Made by a program: the position numbers and the translations under genes. A stretch of 64,000 bases of DNA from Methanoregula boonei 6A8. GTDB taxonomy: Archaea > Halobacteriota > Methanomicrobia > Methanomicrobiales > Methanospirillaceae. Below the pieces are notes generated by a model that did not search any database, was not told the origin of the DNA, and saw nothing but the letters and a program-made list of their open reading frames with translations. Positions 53,367 to 63,581 of this stretch are shown one piece after another (position 1 is the stretch's first letter; each line of letters begins with the position of its first letter). The stretch covers positions 62,001 to 126,000 of the forward strand of contig NC_009712.1 in NCBI RefSeq assembly GCF_000017625.1, given 5' to 3'.

Positions 53367-53448
53367 TCCCCCGGTTATCCCTCTCTTTTCCCGGCGGCCG
53401 GGTACCGGATCCTACAGTATAAATTCCCGGCCACCGGATTATACCACG

Positions 53449-56400
53449 ATGCTGAAGATCTCCCCCGAGATGGAGCAGTACGGGAACGGCCTGATGGACG
53501 GCCTTAACCGTGCCATCGCACTTGCAAAAGAGGCGCGGGCGCGGGGCCTTGACCCAAGCATGGAGGTCGAGATCCCGATCGCAAGCGATCTTGCCGACAG
53601 GGTCGAAGTACTGGTCGGGATCAAGGGAGTGGCGGCCAGGATCCGGGAACTTGAGTCGCAGATGTCCCGTGAGGAGGCGGCACTCAAGATCGGCGATGAC
53701 TTTGTCGCAAAAATGTTCGGGGAGAAGAACAATAACGAAATTCTTGACCATTCTATCCGCACCGCGATGGCTCTCCTCACCGAAGGCGTGGTCTCGGCGC
53801 CAACCGAAGGTATCGCAAAAGTAGGGCTTGGCAAGAACGACGATGGCAGCCAGTACCTGATGATCTATTATGCCGGCCCGATCCGGAGCGCCGGCGGGAC
53901 GGCACAGGCGCTCTCGGTGCTTGTCGGGGACTATGTGCGGGCCAAACTGGGGATCGGGCGTTACCGCCCCCGCCCGGTCGAAGTCGAGCGGTACATCGAG
54001 GAGATCCGGCAGTACAACACCATCATGAGCCTCCAGTATCTCCCCAGCGAAGCGGAGATCCGGCTGATCGTGGAGAACTGCCCGGTCTGCATTGACGGCG
54101 AGGCAACGGAAAAAGAGGAGGTCTCGGGACACCGTAACCTCGAACGCGTGGAGACAAACGCGGTGCGGGGCGGCATGGCGCTTGTGCTTGCAGAAGGGAT
54201 TGCGGGAAAAGCCCGCAAGCTCAAGAGCAAAGTCGAGAAGATGAACATGGCCGGCTGGGACTGGCTGGACAAGCTCATCGCCGGCGCGGGAAAACCGAGC
54301 GCCGATGATGAAAGCCATGCCCCCGGTGTCAAGCCGCTGGACAAGTACCTCCGGGATCTTATTGGCGGCCGCCCGGTATTTTCGTACCCGATGAGGAAAG
54401 GTGGCTTCCGGCTCCGGTACGGGCGTTCGCGGAACACCGGCTTTGCAACGGCGGGGTTTAACCCGGCAACGCTCCACATCCTCGGGGGATTTCTCGCGGT
54501 CGGCACCCAGATGAAACTGGAACGGCCGGGCAAGGCATGCGGGGTTGTCCCGGTCGACACCATCGAGGGTCCGACCGTGCGCCTTACCGGGGGCGAGGTC
54601 ATCCGGGTGGATGACGAGAAGACCGCCCTTGCAGTTGCTTCAAAGGTAGAGCGGATTCTCGATGTCGGGGAGATCCTGATCGCGTACGGGGAATTTTTGG
54701 AGAACAACCACCCGCTTGTGCCCGCCGGTTACTGCGAGGAATGGTGGCTGCTCGAAGTGCCCCCGGGCACAAAGCCGCCGCAGGATGAATCCGAGGCACT
54801 TGTCCAGGCAAAGAAGGGGGCATACCTGTACCCGGCCTATACGTGGTTCTGGGATGACATCTCCGTTGACCAGATCCGGCTCCTTGCCGATGCGGTTTCC
54901 GGCACCGGTGCGATCGAAGAGGAAACACTCGTTTTTCCACTCGATTCCACGGCAAAAGAGGCGCTTGAGCTCCTGCTCATCCCCCATAAGGTAAACGGCG
55001 GAATGATCCGGATCAAAACATTCCGGGCATTTATCGCCGGCCTGGGCCTTGACGGGAATTTAAAGAAATGCGAAACGTGGAAGACGGCACCGGCCGATGC
55101 CCAGCCTCTTGCTCTTGTCATGCACCTGAGCGGTCTCTTGCTCCGCTCCCGCTCGGGGCTCCGGATCGGGGGAAGGATGGGCAGGCCCGGCAAGTCCAAG
55201 CCGCGCAAGATGAGCCCGCCGCCTCACGGGCTCTTCCCGCTCGGGGAGTCCGGGGGTGCCCGGCGGTCGTTCCAGGAAGCGTCGATCCATACCGAGGAGT
55301 CGGATGCTCATGCCACGGAGATCGATTTCGAGAAAGAAGGGGGCATCATCGAGATCGAAGTGGGGCGCCGGCGCTGCCCCGGATGCGGTGAGATTACGTA
55401 CCTGAACCGGTGCCAGAAGTGCGGGACGCACACCACGCCGATCAATACCTGCCCCAAATGCGGCCACGAGGTGCCCGGGGAGCGCTGCCCCAACTGCGAT
55501 GTCCCGGCCACCTGCAGCCAGCGGATCACCTTAAACGTGAAAGCGGAGTATGCGCAGGCCATGGAGCGCCTCGGGATCAAAAAAGAGAGCATCGCGCTTG
55601 TCAAGGGAGTCAAAGGCGTTATCTCTCGGGAGAAGACGGTCGAGGCCATGGAGAAAGGCATTCTCCGCGCCCAGCAGGACATCTACGTCTTCAAGGATGG
55701 CACAACGCGCTTTGACATGATCGACCTCCCGCTCACCCACATCCGGCCGGACGAGGTCCGGGTCCCGGTTGAAAAGATGCGTGAGCTCGGGTATGTCCAA
55801 GACATCAACGGCTACGATCTCCAGAACGGGAAGCAGGTGATCGAGCTGCACGCGCAGGATATCCTCCTCTCCGATTCGTGCGCCGACTACATGATCAAGG
55901 TCACGCAGTTCATCGATGACGAACTCACCCGGCTCTATGGTCTCCCGACCTTTTATAATGTAAAAACCCGGGATGATCTGGTCGGCCACCTGGTGATCGG
56001 CCTTGCCCCCCATACGAGCGCCGGGGTGCTTGCCCGAATCGTTGGTTTTACCCGGGCAAATGTCGGGTACGCCCACCCGTTTTTCCATGCGGCCAAGCGC
56101 CGGAACTGCTTCTACGGCGAGACAAAGATCGAAATTTTCGATGGGAGATCGTGGGCAACCTTCCCTATCCGGAAATTTGTGATGGAGAACTTCGATGTCA
56201 GCCGGCCCGGCCTTGACCGGCTGGGCACGTACTACTCCGATCCGGTGCGCCCGTACTACACGCGGACCGTGGACACAAATGGCGGCATGCATCTGCGCCG
56301 GATTACCTCGGTTTCCATCCACCGTTCGCCGGCGAGCATGATCCGGTTTGTCACGGCCCGGAACCGCGAACTGACGGTCACCCCGGATCACGCGATGGTG

Positions 56401-57372
56401 GTCTGGGATACCGGGTACCTGCGGAAGATAAAAGCGCTGGAGATCAAGGCAGGCGATGCGGTGCCCATTCTTGAAGGCGGGGTGGTAATTGCGGACCGGA
56501 TCGTTACGGCCGAGACGGTTGCCTCCCTTGAGGACCGGGTGTACTGCCTGACCGTGGCCGAGGACCATACACTTGTTGCAAACGGCGTCTTCACCGGCCA
56601 GTGCGATGGCGATGAGGACTGCATCATGCTCCTCATGGACGGCCTGTTAAATTTCTCCCGCTCGTTCCTGCCCCAGAACCGGGGCGGCACGATGGATGCG
56701 CCGCTTGTGCTCACGAGCCGTATCGACCCGGCGGAGATCGACAAGGAGTCCCTGAACGTGGACGTTGGGAAAAGTTACCCGAAGGAATTGTATGAGGCGG
56801 GCCTTGTGTATGCCAAAGCAAAAGATGTCGAGCCGCTCATTGACCGGGTGGAGCGGAGGCTTGGGACGCCGCGGCAGCTCGAAGGGTTCTTCTTCACCCA
56901 CGATACCTCGGACATCTCGGCCGGGCCCCTGGAATCCACCTACACCCAGCTCAAGACCATGGCTGAGAAACTCGAGGCCGAGCTCGACCTTGCCGAAAAG
57001 ATCCGAGCGGTGGATGCCGATGATGTGGCCGAGCGCGTACTTAACACGCATTTTATCCGCGACCTGATGGGCAACCTCTCCGCGTTCTCCAAGCAGAAGT
57101 TCCGGTGCACCAAGTGCAACACGAGCTACCGGCGGATGCCGCTTGCCGGCAAGTGCACGAAGTTTAAGGGCAAGGGGATCTGCAACGGCAACATTATCCC
57201 GACTGTGCACGAGGGATCGGTCAAGAAATACCTTGAAGTCTCCCGTGCAATGGTCAAAAAATACAAGGTGTCGGAATACTGCCGGCAGCGGGTCGAGGTG
57301 CTCGACCTTGCCATCGAGTCGACCTTTGGCGAGGAGAAACAGGAGCAGCTGGGCTTAGCGGATTTCATGTGA
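53449..57372 (+). CDS. polC: DNA polymerase D large subunit DP2, interrupted by an intein
   Basis: A 1307-residue precursor. DP2 is the catalytic subunit of the archaeal replicative polymerase PolD. The frame opens [11 protein letters not shown] and includes the [12 protein letters not shown] segment, a multi-cysteine zinc region (about residues 640-690), and a C-terminal zinc module (C-T-K-C-N ... [10 protein letters not shown]). The active-site motif N-C-D-G-D-E-D is split by a 165-residue intein, leaving about 1142 extein residues, the normal DP2 size. The ATG at 53449 directly precedes the family N-terminus. The small subunit DP1 is not in the window. Confidence 0.95.
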   Translation: MLKISPEMEQYGNGLMDGLNRAIALAKEARARGLDPSMEVEIPIASDLADRVEVLVGIKGVAARIRELESQMSREEAALKIGDDFVAKMFGEKNNNEILDHSIRTAMALLTEGVVSAPTEGIAKVGLGKNDDGSQYLMIYYAGPIRSAGGTAQALSVLVGDYVRAKLGIGRYRPRPVEVERYIEEIRQYNTIMSLQYLPSEAEIRLIVENCPVCIDGEATEKEEVSGHRNLERVETNAVRGGMALVLAEGIAGKARKLKSKVEKMNMAGWDWLDKLIAGAGKPSADDESHAPGVKPLDKYLRDLIGGRPVFSYPMRKGGFRLRYGRSRNTGFATAGFNPATLHILGGFLAVGTQMKLERPGKACGVVPVDTIEGPTVRLTGGEVIRVDDEKTALAVASKVERILDVGEILIAYGEFLENNHPLVPAGYCEEWWLLEVPPGTKPPQDESEALVQAKKGAYLYPAYTWFWDDISVDQIRLLADAVSGTGAIEEETLVFPLDSTAKEALELLLIPHKVNGGMIRIKTFRAFIAGLGLDGNLKKCETWKTAPADAQPLALVMHLSGLLLRSRSGLRIGGRMGRPGKSKPRKMSPPPHGLFPLGESGGARRSFQEASIHTEESDAHATEIDFEKEGGIIEIEVGRRRCPGCGEITYLNRCQKCGTHTTPINTCPKCGHEVPGERCPNCDVPATCSQRITLNVKAEYAQAMERLGIKKESIALVKGVKGVISREKTVEAMEKGILRAQQDIYVFKDGTTRFDMIDLPLTHIRPDEVRVPVEKMRELGYVQDINGYDLQNGKQVIELHAQDILLSDSCADYMIKVTQFIDDELTRLYGLPTFYNVKTRDDLVGHLVIGLAPHTSAGVLARIVGFTRANVGYAHPFFHAAKRRNCFYGETKIEIFDGRSWATFPIRKFVMENFDVSRPGLDRLGTYYSDPVRPYYTRTVDTNGGMHLRRITSVSIHRSPASMIRFVTARNRELTVTPDHAMVVWDTGYLRKIKALEIKAGDAVPILEGGVVIADRIVTAETVASLEDRVYCLTVAEDHTLVANGVFTGQCDGDEDCIMLLMDGLLNFSRSFLPQNRGGTMDAPLVLTSRIDPAEIDKESLNVDVGKSYPKELYEAGLVYAKAKDVEPLIDRVERRLGTPRQLEGFFFTHDTSDISAGPLESTYTQLKTMAEKLEAELDLAEKIRAVDADDVAERVLNTHFIRDLMGNLSAFSKQKFRCTKCNTSYRRMPLAGKCTKFKGKGICNGNIIPTVHEGSVKKYLEVSRAMVKKYKVSEYCRQRVEVLDLAIESTFGEEKQEQLGLADFM
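56107..56601 (+). other. Mini-intein with C-terminal Gln inside DP2
   Basis: Residues 887-1051 of DP2 (165 residues) form an in-frame intein. Block A starts C-F-Y-G-E-T-K-I, block B is [10 protein letters not shown], block F is [20 protein letters not shown], and the last residue is Gln before the +1 Cys of C-D-G-D-E-D. Size leaves no room for a homing endonuclease. It splits the catalytic motif after Asn, so splicing is needed for activity. Inteins normally end in Asn; a Gln ending is a known but uncommon variant, described before for a Pyrococcus DP2 intein. Confidence 0.88.
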
Positions 57373-57614
57373 TCCTGTTTTTTTGCAACCTGAGTATTCG
57401 TATAACCAATGACAAATCGAAAAACAGATTTGCAATTTGTCCACTAGTACGGATTTTCTGTGGATCTCCGGTCGCACGAATGCGCTTTTTCCAAGGATGT
57501 CTGATGCGGTACAGAAGTACTGGGGCATGTGTCGGGAGAGGGGGCCCTGCTCTGGCGTGAAGATACTTTCCCGTCAAAGCCTTTTACTATCCTTCAGGCC
57601 AATACACTTAGTGC

Positions 57615-57697
57615 GCGAGAATATCTAAGTGGCCAACAGAGGCGGACTCAAGATCCGTTCCCGAAGGGGTTCGCAGGTTCGACTCCTGCTTCTCGCA
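57615..57697 (+). tRNA. tRNA-Leu (CAA)
   Basis: An 83-nt type II tRNA. The acceptor stem is G-C-G-A-G-A-A with T-T-C-T-C-G-C, discriminator A; the anticodon loop is C-T-C-A-A-G-A (anticodon CAA); a long variable arm T-C-C-C-G-A-A-G-G-G-G marks Leu; the T stem is G-C-A-G-G / C-C-T-G-C. CCA is not encoded. A TATA-like TTTTACTA lies about 30 bp upstream (57582-57589) and a T-run follows. Confidence 0.92.
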
Positions 57698-57908
57698 TCA
57701 AGATTGTTTTTCTTGCATCAAACTATACCCACCAACAGGTATTGAGTGGCTGTGGCGGAGCCGCTGCCCGCAACGTTCCGGCTAAGGCTCATATTTGAAC
57801 GGGGATATTGTATTTTTCCCGGTTGCAACCGATTTTCCGATAAAAAAATCCTAAACCAGTAATACCGGGTCCCCCTTTAAAGGTGACAGCTGTTTATCGC
57901 AAAAAAAA

Positions 57909-60900
57909 TTACTGGAGTCTGATAAACGCTTTCGGGGAGAGCCCGAGTTGAATTCCGGTTGGGATGATCTCTTTGCCGCTGTTTGCATCATGGGCATATG
58001 CGATCAATTCAACGGAATAGGTTCCCGCCGGGAGACCTCCTACGTTCCAGTCATAGGCTTGTGTCCAGTTCCCCGGATTGACCGGCTGCTGGTAGATATA
58101 TCTCCATGTCGGATCGGCCTGGGAGTTATAATACAGGGTTTCCGTGGCATACTGGCTGCCCGGGTAACTGATATTCCATTGTAAGGGTACAATATTTGTA
58201 GACTGACTCTCTTCGAATGCCTGGAGATCAGTGATGCTGATCGTTGGCATGGAAAAACCGGTATTGGAATAGTTATATACTCCGTTAATAGTCCCCTGAT
58301 TTGGCGACATGCATTCTCCGGTATTAAAACATATTGTTGAAAGGTTTCCTGGAACATTTACTGTACCCGGTTTCAGCAGTTGCAACTCAAATGTCGTACT
58401 CCAGGTTTGCCCTACGGTCATCTTGCCTATATTGAATATCAGGGTCTGGTTATTGTTCCACTGATCCGTCTGGTTGATCACCGTGGTAATTCCATTTTGA
58501 TCGATGACTTGGGTTGACGAAGGAGTATCATTTGCATCATATACGTATGAGAATACCTCATTTCCCGGATAAGTAGTGGAAACGTTGTTGTAATTGACGG
58601 CAACACTCTGCAGGTTAAATGCCATCGTTGTATTTACTCCTGCGGTATTCTGAATTTGCCCCTCAATCTGCTGGAATATCCCGGTCATCGTTGTCGGATC
58701 CGGCGCATAGTACCATGTGCTTGTCGGTGATGACACCATTTGCTGGAAGAATGCAGTATCGTTGATGTTATGGCCGTAATTGTCTGGTGTCGGGAACTGG
58801 ATCCCATAGATGGTGATACCCAGGTTTTTTGCCGTCGTTGATGCATTCAATGCTGCTGCTTTTCCAACGTCGCTTTCGTCCAAATACCAAAGGTTGGGGC
58901 CTTCAGAGATACCGGTCCCGTTCCGGGGGTTCCAGTCCGATGGCCAGTATGATTCAAAGGATCCCGGTGCGATCGGGGCCATCATGTTGACACCATCTCC
59001 CATAATAATGATGGTCTGGTTATGGGAGGGATTGCCTTTGCTCTGGAGCTCCTGGAGGGCAGCATTAATTCCTGCTGCATAATCCGTCCCTCCGTACGCT
59101 GTATATGCATTGACTGTATTGACAAGAGCGTTCTGGTTGGTGGTCTTATAGGTGGGTCCGGCGTTCATCAGATCAGCATCTATTTTTGAATCAGACCAGG
59201 GGTTGAGGTAGGTGTACCCATAGGGGCTTGTGGCATTCACACAGGCCCTCAGACCCAAGCTTTGACTGGACGGATTTTTCTGCGAACTTGAATTAAAACA
59301 ATATGCAGTCGAACTTGAGATACTGTTCCAGTTAGCGGGATTGACCAGATTGTAATCCCAGACATTGCCATAGGGGTTGAAGGGTCTGTATGTATACGTA
59401 GTATTGGATTTGGAGAGCTGGAGGTTCCAGAGGTTCTGGGTATCTGAGGAGTCATAGGGTGTAGATCCTGCATTGGGAGCGCTTCCAAAGGAAGCAAGGG
59501 CGACATAGGTGTTGTCAGTGGCATTTTTAATAAAGCCGACCTCTGCAGCTTTTGTGTGGGTCAGCCTGGTCGCTCCTCCGATACCTGCCGCGAGATCAGA
59601 TACTATCACGACATCTGCCGGTGTTCCGGTCAGGTTCCATCCGTCAGCGGTGAGGCTGACCGTAACATAGAATTTTCCGTTGACGTTAACATTCTGGGAT
59701 GATATTGTGGTCAGTTCGCTCAGGTAGGGATAGTTCTTCCAGCTCAGCTGGAGCGGTTGGCTGATCGAACTCCAGGTTGCCGTTGCCGTAACGTATCCGG
59801 AATCTGTTGCATCATAACTGACGTTCTCCTTGTTCGTATCAAATCTTCCGGGAACAAAAAGGACTGTGGCCGTTCCGTTTATATTGGTGACCGCTGTCGT
59901 ATTGAGGAGCTGTGGTCCGGCAAGCGAACTGTTCGCGTAGGTGTATGTGGGCGTTCCCAGACTGAATGTAACCGTCTGGTTAGCCACCGGGTTACCCATG
60001 GTATCTACCACTTTTGCGACAAGCTGTGCAGTCTGCCCGGATTTTGCATCAAGACTTGGCATGACCTGAGGTGTTGCCGAGAAGAGCATGTTTACCGGTG
60101 CGGTGTTATAGAATTGGACGGTCTTGGAGATACTGACCGATGAATTCGCTACTGAGGTAGCTGTTAAGACAACGTAGCCGGATGCGCTGTGAGGACCATA
60201 CGTATACATGATCTGACCATAGGGGTTTGACAGCATAGTTGCGGAAGGATCTCCTGCCCAGTTCGATTGCACCAGGATCCCTTGATTTTCCGTAGGGTTA
60301 CCGTACTTATCGTATACCGTATTGTTGATGGTAAAAACGTGGTCCACTCCATTATCTGCCGGCTGGGTCAGAGAGGACGGTAAAACAGATTCATCTATCG
60401 AATAGGGTACACCGTTATTTATGCCATAGATAAACTGCGGTAACCCCCATGGGATACCGACATTGCCGAAGTGAGAGAGCAGGATCTCGTTTTCTCCCGG
60501 GGCAGTGTCAGTCACAACGCTGACAGAAATATTCCCGTTGGCATCAAGCTCCTGCGATGTATACTGGACATGGCTTCCGCTGATATTGAAAGCCGCCATG
60601 TTGTCCGAGGATGCCGATATCCACAATGATATGATGGGGGGATTATAGGGATTCCTGTTATCAATCGGGTTACCGTACTGGTCGGTAAAGCTGATGTTGA
60701 AGGGTGTTTCTGTTCCCACGGTCACTTCATTCTGGAAATCGAACACTGCATTCTGTGCAACATCGTGATCGATATTCTGGGTATAGACTTTGGTCACCGA
60801 AACGAGGTTTCCATTATCATTGTAGGTTATCGTGGCCGTGATATTGACTGCTCCGGTTTTTGTTCCTGCCAAAAAAGGAAAGTTTACCTGGCCGGTGGTA

Positions 60901-61154
60901 TCCGTTGTCCCGCTGCTTACCGTCAGCGATCCCAGAGTTGTCGAGTTAAGCGTCGCCGTTACGGAGGCGCCCGGGACCGGAATGGATGATGTTGTATTGA
61001 GTGCCGTAATGGTGATGGTTGCCTGGTGATTCACCACCACCCAACTGGTACTGCTGGTAATTGTTGAATTTTGATCCGGTATCGCTGCGGCACTGCCCGC
61101 CCCTGCAAGCAGGAACAGTCCGATAATCAGGATCATGAAACGATAAATCTGCAT
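57909..61154 (-). CDS. Large secreted Ig-like/vWA surface protein
   Basis: A protein of about 1081 residues. A signal peptide (to about residue 25) is followed by several bacterial-Ig-like beta domains in the first half. A von Willebrand A-like domain (roughly residues 530-860) includes A-D-V-V-I-V-S-D-L-A-A-G, A-Y-G-G-T-D-Y-A-A-G-I and I-I-I-M-G-D-G-V-N; the first MIDAS loop is degenerate. A C-terminal beta region ends without a transmembrane anchor. The ATG at 61154 is preferred over a GTG at 61163 because GTGAGGGG precedes it. It lies next to pilin-like genes on the same strand and may be their adhesin. Confidence 0.82.
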   Translation of the reverse strand: MQIYRFMILIIGLFLLAGAGSAAAIPDQNSTITSSTSWVVVNHQATITITALNTTSSIPVPGASVTATLNSTTLGSLTVSSGTTDTTGQVNFPFLAGTKTGAVNITATITYNDNGNLVSVTKVYTQNIDHDVAQNAVFDFQNEVTVGTETPFNISFTDQYGNPIDNRNPYNPPIISLWISASSDNMAAFNISGSHVQYTSQELDANGNISVSVVTDTAPGENEILLSHFGNVGIPWGLPQFIYGINNGVPYSIDESVLPSSLTQPADNGVDHVFTINNTVYDKYGNPTENQGILVQSNWAGDPSATMLSNPYGQIMYTYGPHSASGYVVLTATSVANSSVSISKTVQFYNTAPVNMLFSATPQVMPSLDAKSGQTAQLVAKVVDTMGNPVANQTVTFSLGTPTYTYANSSLAGPQLLNTTAVTNINGTATVLFVPGRFDTNKENVSYDATDSGYVTATATWSSISQPLQLSWKNYPYLSELTTISSQNVNVNGKFYVTVSLTADGWNLTGTPADVVIVSDLAAGIGGATRLTHTKAAEVGFIKNATDNTYVALASFGSAPNAGSTPYDSSDTQNLWNLQLSKSNTTYTYRPFNPYGNVWDYNLVNPANWNSISSSTAYCFNSSSQKNPSSQSLGLRACVNATSPYGYTYLNPWSDSKIDADLMNAGPTYKTTNQNALVNTVNAYTAYGGTDYAAGINAALQELQSKGNPSHNQTIIIMGDGVNMMAPIAPGSFESYWPSDWNPRNGTGISEGPNLWYLDESDVGKAAALNASTTAKNLGITIYGIQFPTPDNYGHNINDTAFFQQMVSSPTSTWYYAPDPTTMTGIFQQIEGQIQNTAGVNTTMAFNLQSVAVNYNNVSTTYPGNEVFSYVYDANDTPSSTQVIDQNGITTVINQTDQWNNNQTLIFNIGKMTVGQTWSTTFELQLLKPGTVNVPGNLSTICFNTGECMSPNQGTINGVYNYSNTGFSMPTISITDLQAFEESQSTNIVPLQWNISYPGSQYATETLYYNSQADPTWRYIYQQPVNPGNWTQAYDWNVGGLPAGTYSVELIAYAHDANSGKEIIPTGIQLGLSPKAFIRLQ

Positions 61155-61411
61155 GCCCCTCACGTGTAATAGGTATTGACGTGATCATTATATAAAAATT
61201 ATTATTTGTATCTCCCCCAAAATCGGGGCTGCATAAGGAAACTAAAGCGAAAACAGGCCGTTTTCCGCAAAACCGACTTGTGAATATGTACTGGTTTTAT
61301 ATCCCGCTGGCGCTCTTTTTTTGCGCTCCCGAGCTTTTGAATCTTCCAAAAGTGGATTACCCGGCTGCTGTCCGGAAAATTGAGAGGTTTTTCCCTGAAG
61401 TTACCGGTTCG

Positions 61412-62266
61412 TTACACGGATTCTACAGAGACCTGGTACTGGTAAATCACAACGTTAGTTGGCCGGGTTGAATCCAGGGGCCATTTGTACTCAAAGGGTG
61501 TTGCCGTAGACGCCAGATTCAGAGTACCGGTAAAGTAATTTTCCCACGCTGCGGAATAATCCGCATTGTTGTTTGGCAGATACTTTACATAGAGCATATT
61601 TCCGGCCGGGAGATTATACGAGGTGTAATTGGTCAGCCCCAGGACCATTCTCACAGTACCGACACCCGCCTGCGATGCAATATCTGTGGTAGGGGTGGTA
61701 AACCCGATAAGATAGATCACCGCCGTATTGGTCTGGCTGTCATAGTACCACCGGGGGGGTGCAAGCATGGCCGACCCGCTTTCGGCAACCATTCTTTTGA
61801 TCACTGCACCATTCTCCAGTGAAATGCCGGACTGGGCACTGGTCGATTCATATCGGAGATCCCCGGAGGGGAATAGTAACGGTGCCCCCGCTACAGCACA
61901 ATTCCCCAAAGAATTTTTGATACAGGTGTTAATATCCGTATCATCGCTGTAAACTGAGAAGTTCGATTCCGTGGCATTATCATAGGTCATGTTGTATACC
62001 GTCAGCGCACCGCTCCCCACCTTCAGTGAGGTTTCCGTGTATGGTACCGTTTTGTACGCAATGCTCTTGAGATCGTTTTGCAGGACGATCATATTCTTTT
62101 CCATGATCTGTTCGTCCGAACTGACCTGCTGCTGGACGAGCATCGGGTACCCGTACATCGTCACCATCCCGATCCCGGCAATGATAATGCCAAAAACAAT
62201 GATAAACCCGATCGCTTCAGATACTGCACGATTCGAGTCGTGCGTTCGTTTCCTTTTCTGCTGCAT
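61412..62266 (-). CDS. Pilin-like secreted protein A
   Basis: A 284-residue protein. A basic N-terminus is followed by R-A-V-S-E-A-I-G-F-I-I-V-F-G-I-I-I-A-G, close to the archaeal type IV pilin (PF07790-like) start, and then a long extracellular beta-rich domain. The ATG at 62266 sits eight codons inside the frame. It overlaps the stop end of the next gene upstream in the operon only if the longer start is used. It is the last gene of the pilin-like operon. Confidence 0.72.
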   Translation of the reverse strand: MQQKRKRTHDSNRAVSEAIGFIIVFGIIIAGIGMVTMYGYPMLVQQQVSSDEQIMEKNMIVLQNDLKSIAYKTVPYTETSLKVGSGALTVYNMTYDNATESNFSVYSDDTDINTCIKNSLGNCAVAGAPLLFPSGDLRYESTSAQSGISLENGAVIKRMVAESGSAMLAPPRWYYDSQTNTAVIYLIGFTTPTTDIASQAGVGTVRMVLGLTNYTSYNLPAGNMLYVKYLPNNNADYSAAWENYFTGTLNLASTATPFEYKWPLDSTRPTNVVIYQYQVSVESV

Positions 62267-62270
62267 CGTT

Positions 62271-62726
62271 CTAGAACCCCTCTGAATCATAACTTATCTG
62301 GTTTATTCCATTGCCCGTTGTGTTCCCGCTCACATTCCGTGTGGAGCTGATTCCGGCAAGACTGATGTTGCTGGAGATCGTGCCCTGTGAAACAAGAACA
62401 AATTGATCCGCAGGTGTGGATCCTGTATAGATCTCCACGAAATAGTTTTGTCCTCCCACATCGTCTGGCAGGTTAAACGAACTGGTGATGTTCCCGGTAT
62501 CGGGTGCAATAGCATACAAATCGACTATACGGGTAGATACCCCGTTGCCGATATCCGTAAATGCATTGTACTGCAGGGTTTCCTCCGGTCCCTGCATGAA
62601 ATTGGCATTCACCGAAAGAAGCACCACGACAAAAAGGATCACCACAATCGTGGTGATCATAACGTACTCGATGAGGGCACTTACGCCGGCCTCTGTCTGG
62701 TTGTTACGATGACACCCAGGTTTCAT
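62271..62726 (-). CDS. Pilin-like secreted protein B
   Basis: A 151-residue protein with a short polar N-terminus, then G-V-S-A-L-I-E-Y-V-M-I-T-T-I-V-V-I-L-F-V, which has the Glu within the hydrophobic start seen in class III (prepilin) signal peptides. A small extracellular beta-rich domain follows. It overlaps the upstream gene by 23 bp, so translation is coupled. Confidence 0.72.
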   Translation of the reverse strand: MKPGCHRNNQTEAGVSALIEYVMITTIVVILFVVVLLSVNANFMQGPEETLQYNAFTDIGNGVSTRIVDLYAIAPDTGNITSSFNLPDDVGGQNYFVEIYTGSTPADQFVLVSQGTISSNISLAGISSTRNVSGNTTGNGINQISYDSEGF

Positions 62727-63093
62727 TGTATGCAGTCACTCCGTTGTTGTAGTGGATGTTTACATAAGTGTGCGAATCAGCAGGAGGATTGGGCGGTGTA
62801 ATCTGATAGGAGATCACCGCCTCCTTCCTGCTTAGTTCTATTACCCTGGTATCGTTCAGGATCACCGCAGTCTGGCTCGCAGATATGTTGCCGGTTGAGT
62901 TCAGAATTGCTGCATCAATGATGACGCTCCTTACGTCACGGATATCATTTTTCGGGAAGTCGAGCACGCTCTCGGCAGTTGTCTGTCCGACCACGGTGGA
63001 CTGGTTGAGTACCATGGCAAGGAAGAACAGGCTGAAGCTCACAACAAATCCCATCATTACGATCCACTGCGCATCATCCTTTAGTCCCGCCAT
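62704..63093 (-). CDS. Pilin-like secreted protein C
   Basis: A 129-residue protein starting M-A-G-L-K-D-D-A-Q-W-I-V-M-M-G-F-V-V-S-F, a charged lead followed by one hydrophobic helix, then a beta-rich domain. It resembles the pilin-like neighbours in layout, though its leader is the least typical. It overlaps both neighbours (23 bp and 13 bp). Confidence 0.68.
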   Translation of the reverse strand: MAGLKDDAQWIVMMGFVVSFSLFFLAMVLNQSTVVGQTTAESVLDFPKNDIRDVRSVIIDAAILNSTGNISASQTAVILNDTRVIELSRKEAVISYQITPPNPPADSHTYVNIHYNNGVTAYNETWVSS

Positions 63094-63581
63094 AAAAGCA
63101 CCTCCACAAGCACCGCCCGGGGTGTACCGCTCCCCCCCGGGAACTGCTTATTGGCAATCACCAATTCGGTCACCCGGACCGGGTGTTCGACTCCGCTCAG
63201 GTTCCTGTTGAACGCAAAGGGAGGGAGGGTTACGGTGGTTTTATTGAGGATATCATAATAGGTGACTGACGCAGTATAATGGAGGTTGTCCGCCTTCGAT
63301 CCTGTCTTGTTATTTACATAATCCAAAAACACCGTGTTAAACGTGTTCCCCTCGTTATTCTCCACTATCTGCTGGAGCTGGCTTTCCGAGGTCCCGTTTG
63401 CCGGGGTGTTCATCATCTGCAGGGCATCAGTCCCGGTCTGTTCGAGCTGCATATCGCTGATATGGCTGTCCCCCGGGGTGTACACAGATGTTGCCCCCAG
63501 GACAAGATAGGTCGTAAAGAGCATAATCATACCGGCAGCGATCCCTTCGATCGTGTAGAGCTGACCCCGATCATTTACCAT
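63081..63581 (-). CDS. Pilin-like secreted protein D
   Basis: A 166-residue protein with the leader N-D-R-G-Q-L-Y-T-I-E-G-I-A-A-G, a clear class III signal pattern (R-G-Q with Glu at +5 after the expected cut). A hydrophobic stretch and an extracellular domain follow. It overlaps the genes on both sides (7 bp and 13 bp). Confidence 0.75.
   Translation of the reverse strand: MVNDRGQLYTIEGIAAGMIMLFTTYLVLGATSVYTPGDSHISDMQLEQTGTDALQMMNTPANGTSESQLQQIVENNEGNTFNTVFLDYVNNKTGSKADNLHYTASVTYYDILNKTTVTLPPFAFNRNLSGVEHPVRVTELVIANKQFPGGSGTPRAVLVEVLLWRD

Noticed and set aside
57369-57614. Small frames between DP2 and tRNA-Leu
   Set aside because: They have no conserved motif or ribosome binding site and overlap the tRNA promoter region.
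61280-61471. A 63-codon plus-strand frame with a hydrophobic start
   Set aside because: It overlaps the end of pilin-like gene A on the other strand, has no ribosome binding site and no recognisable motif.
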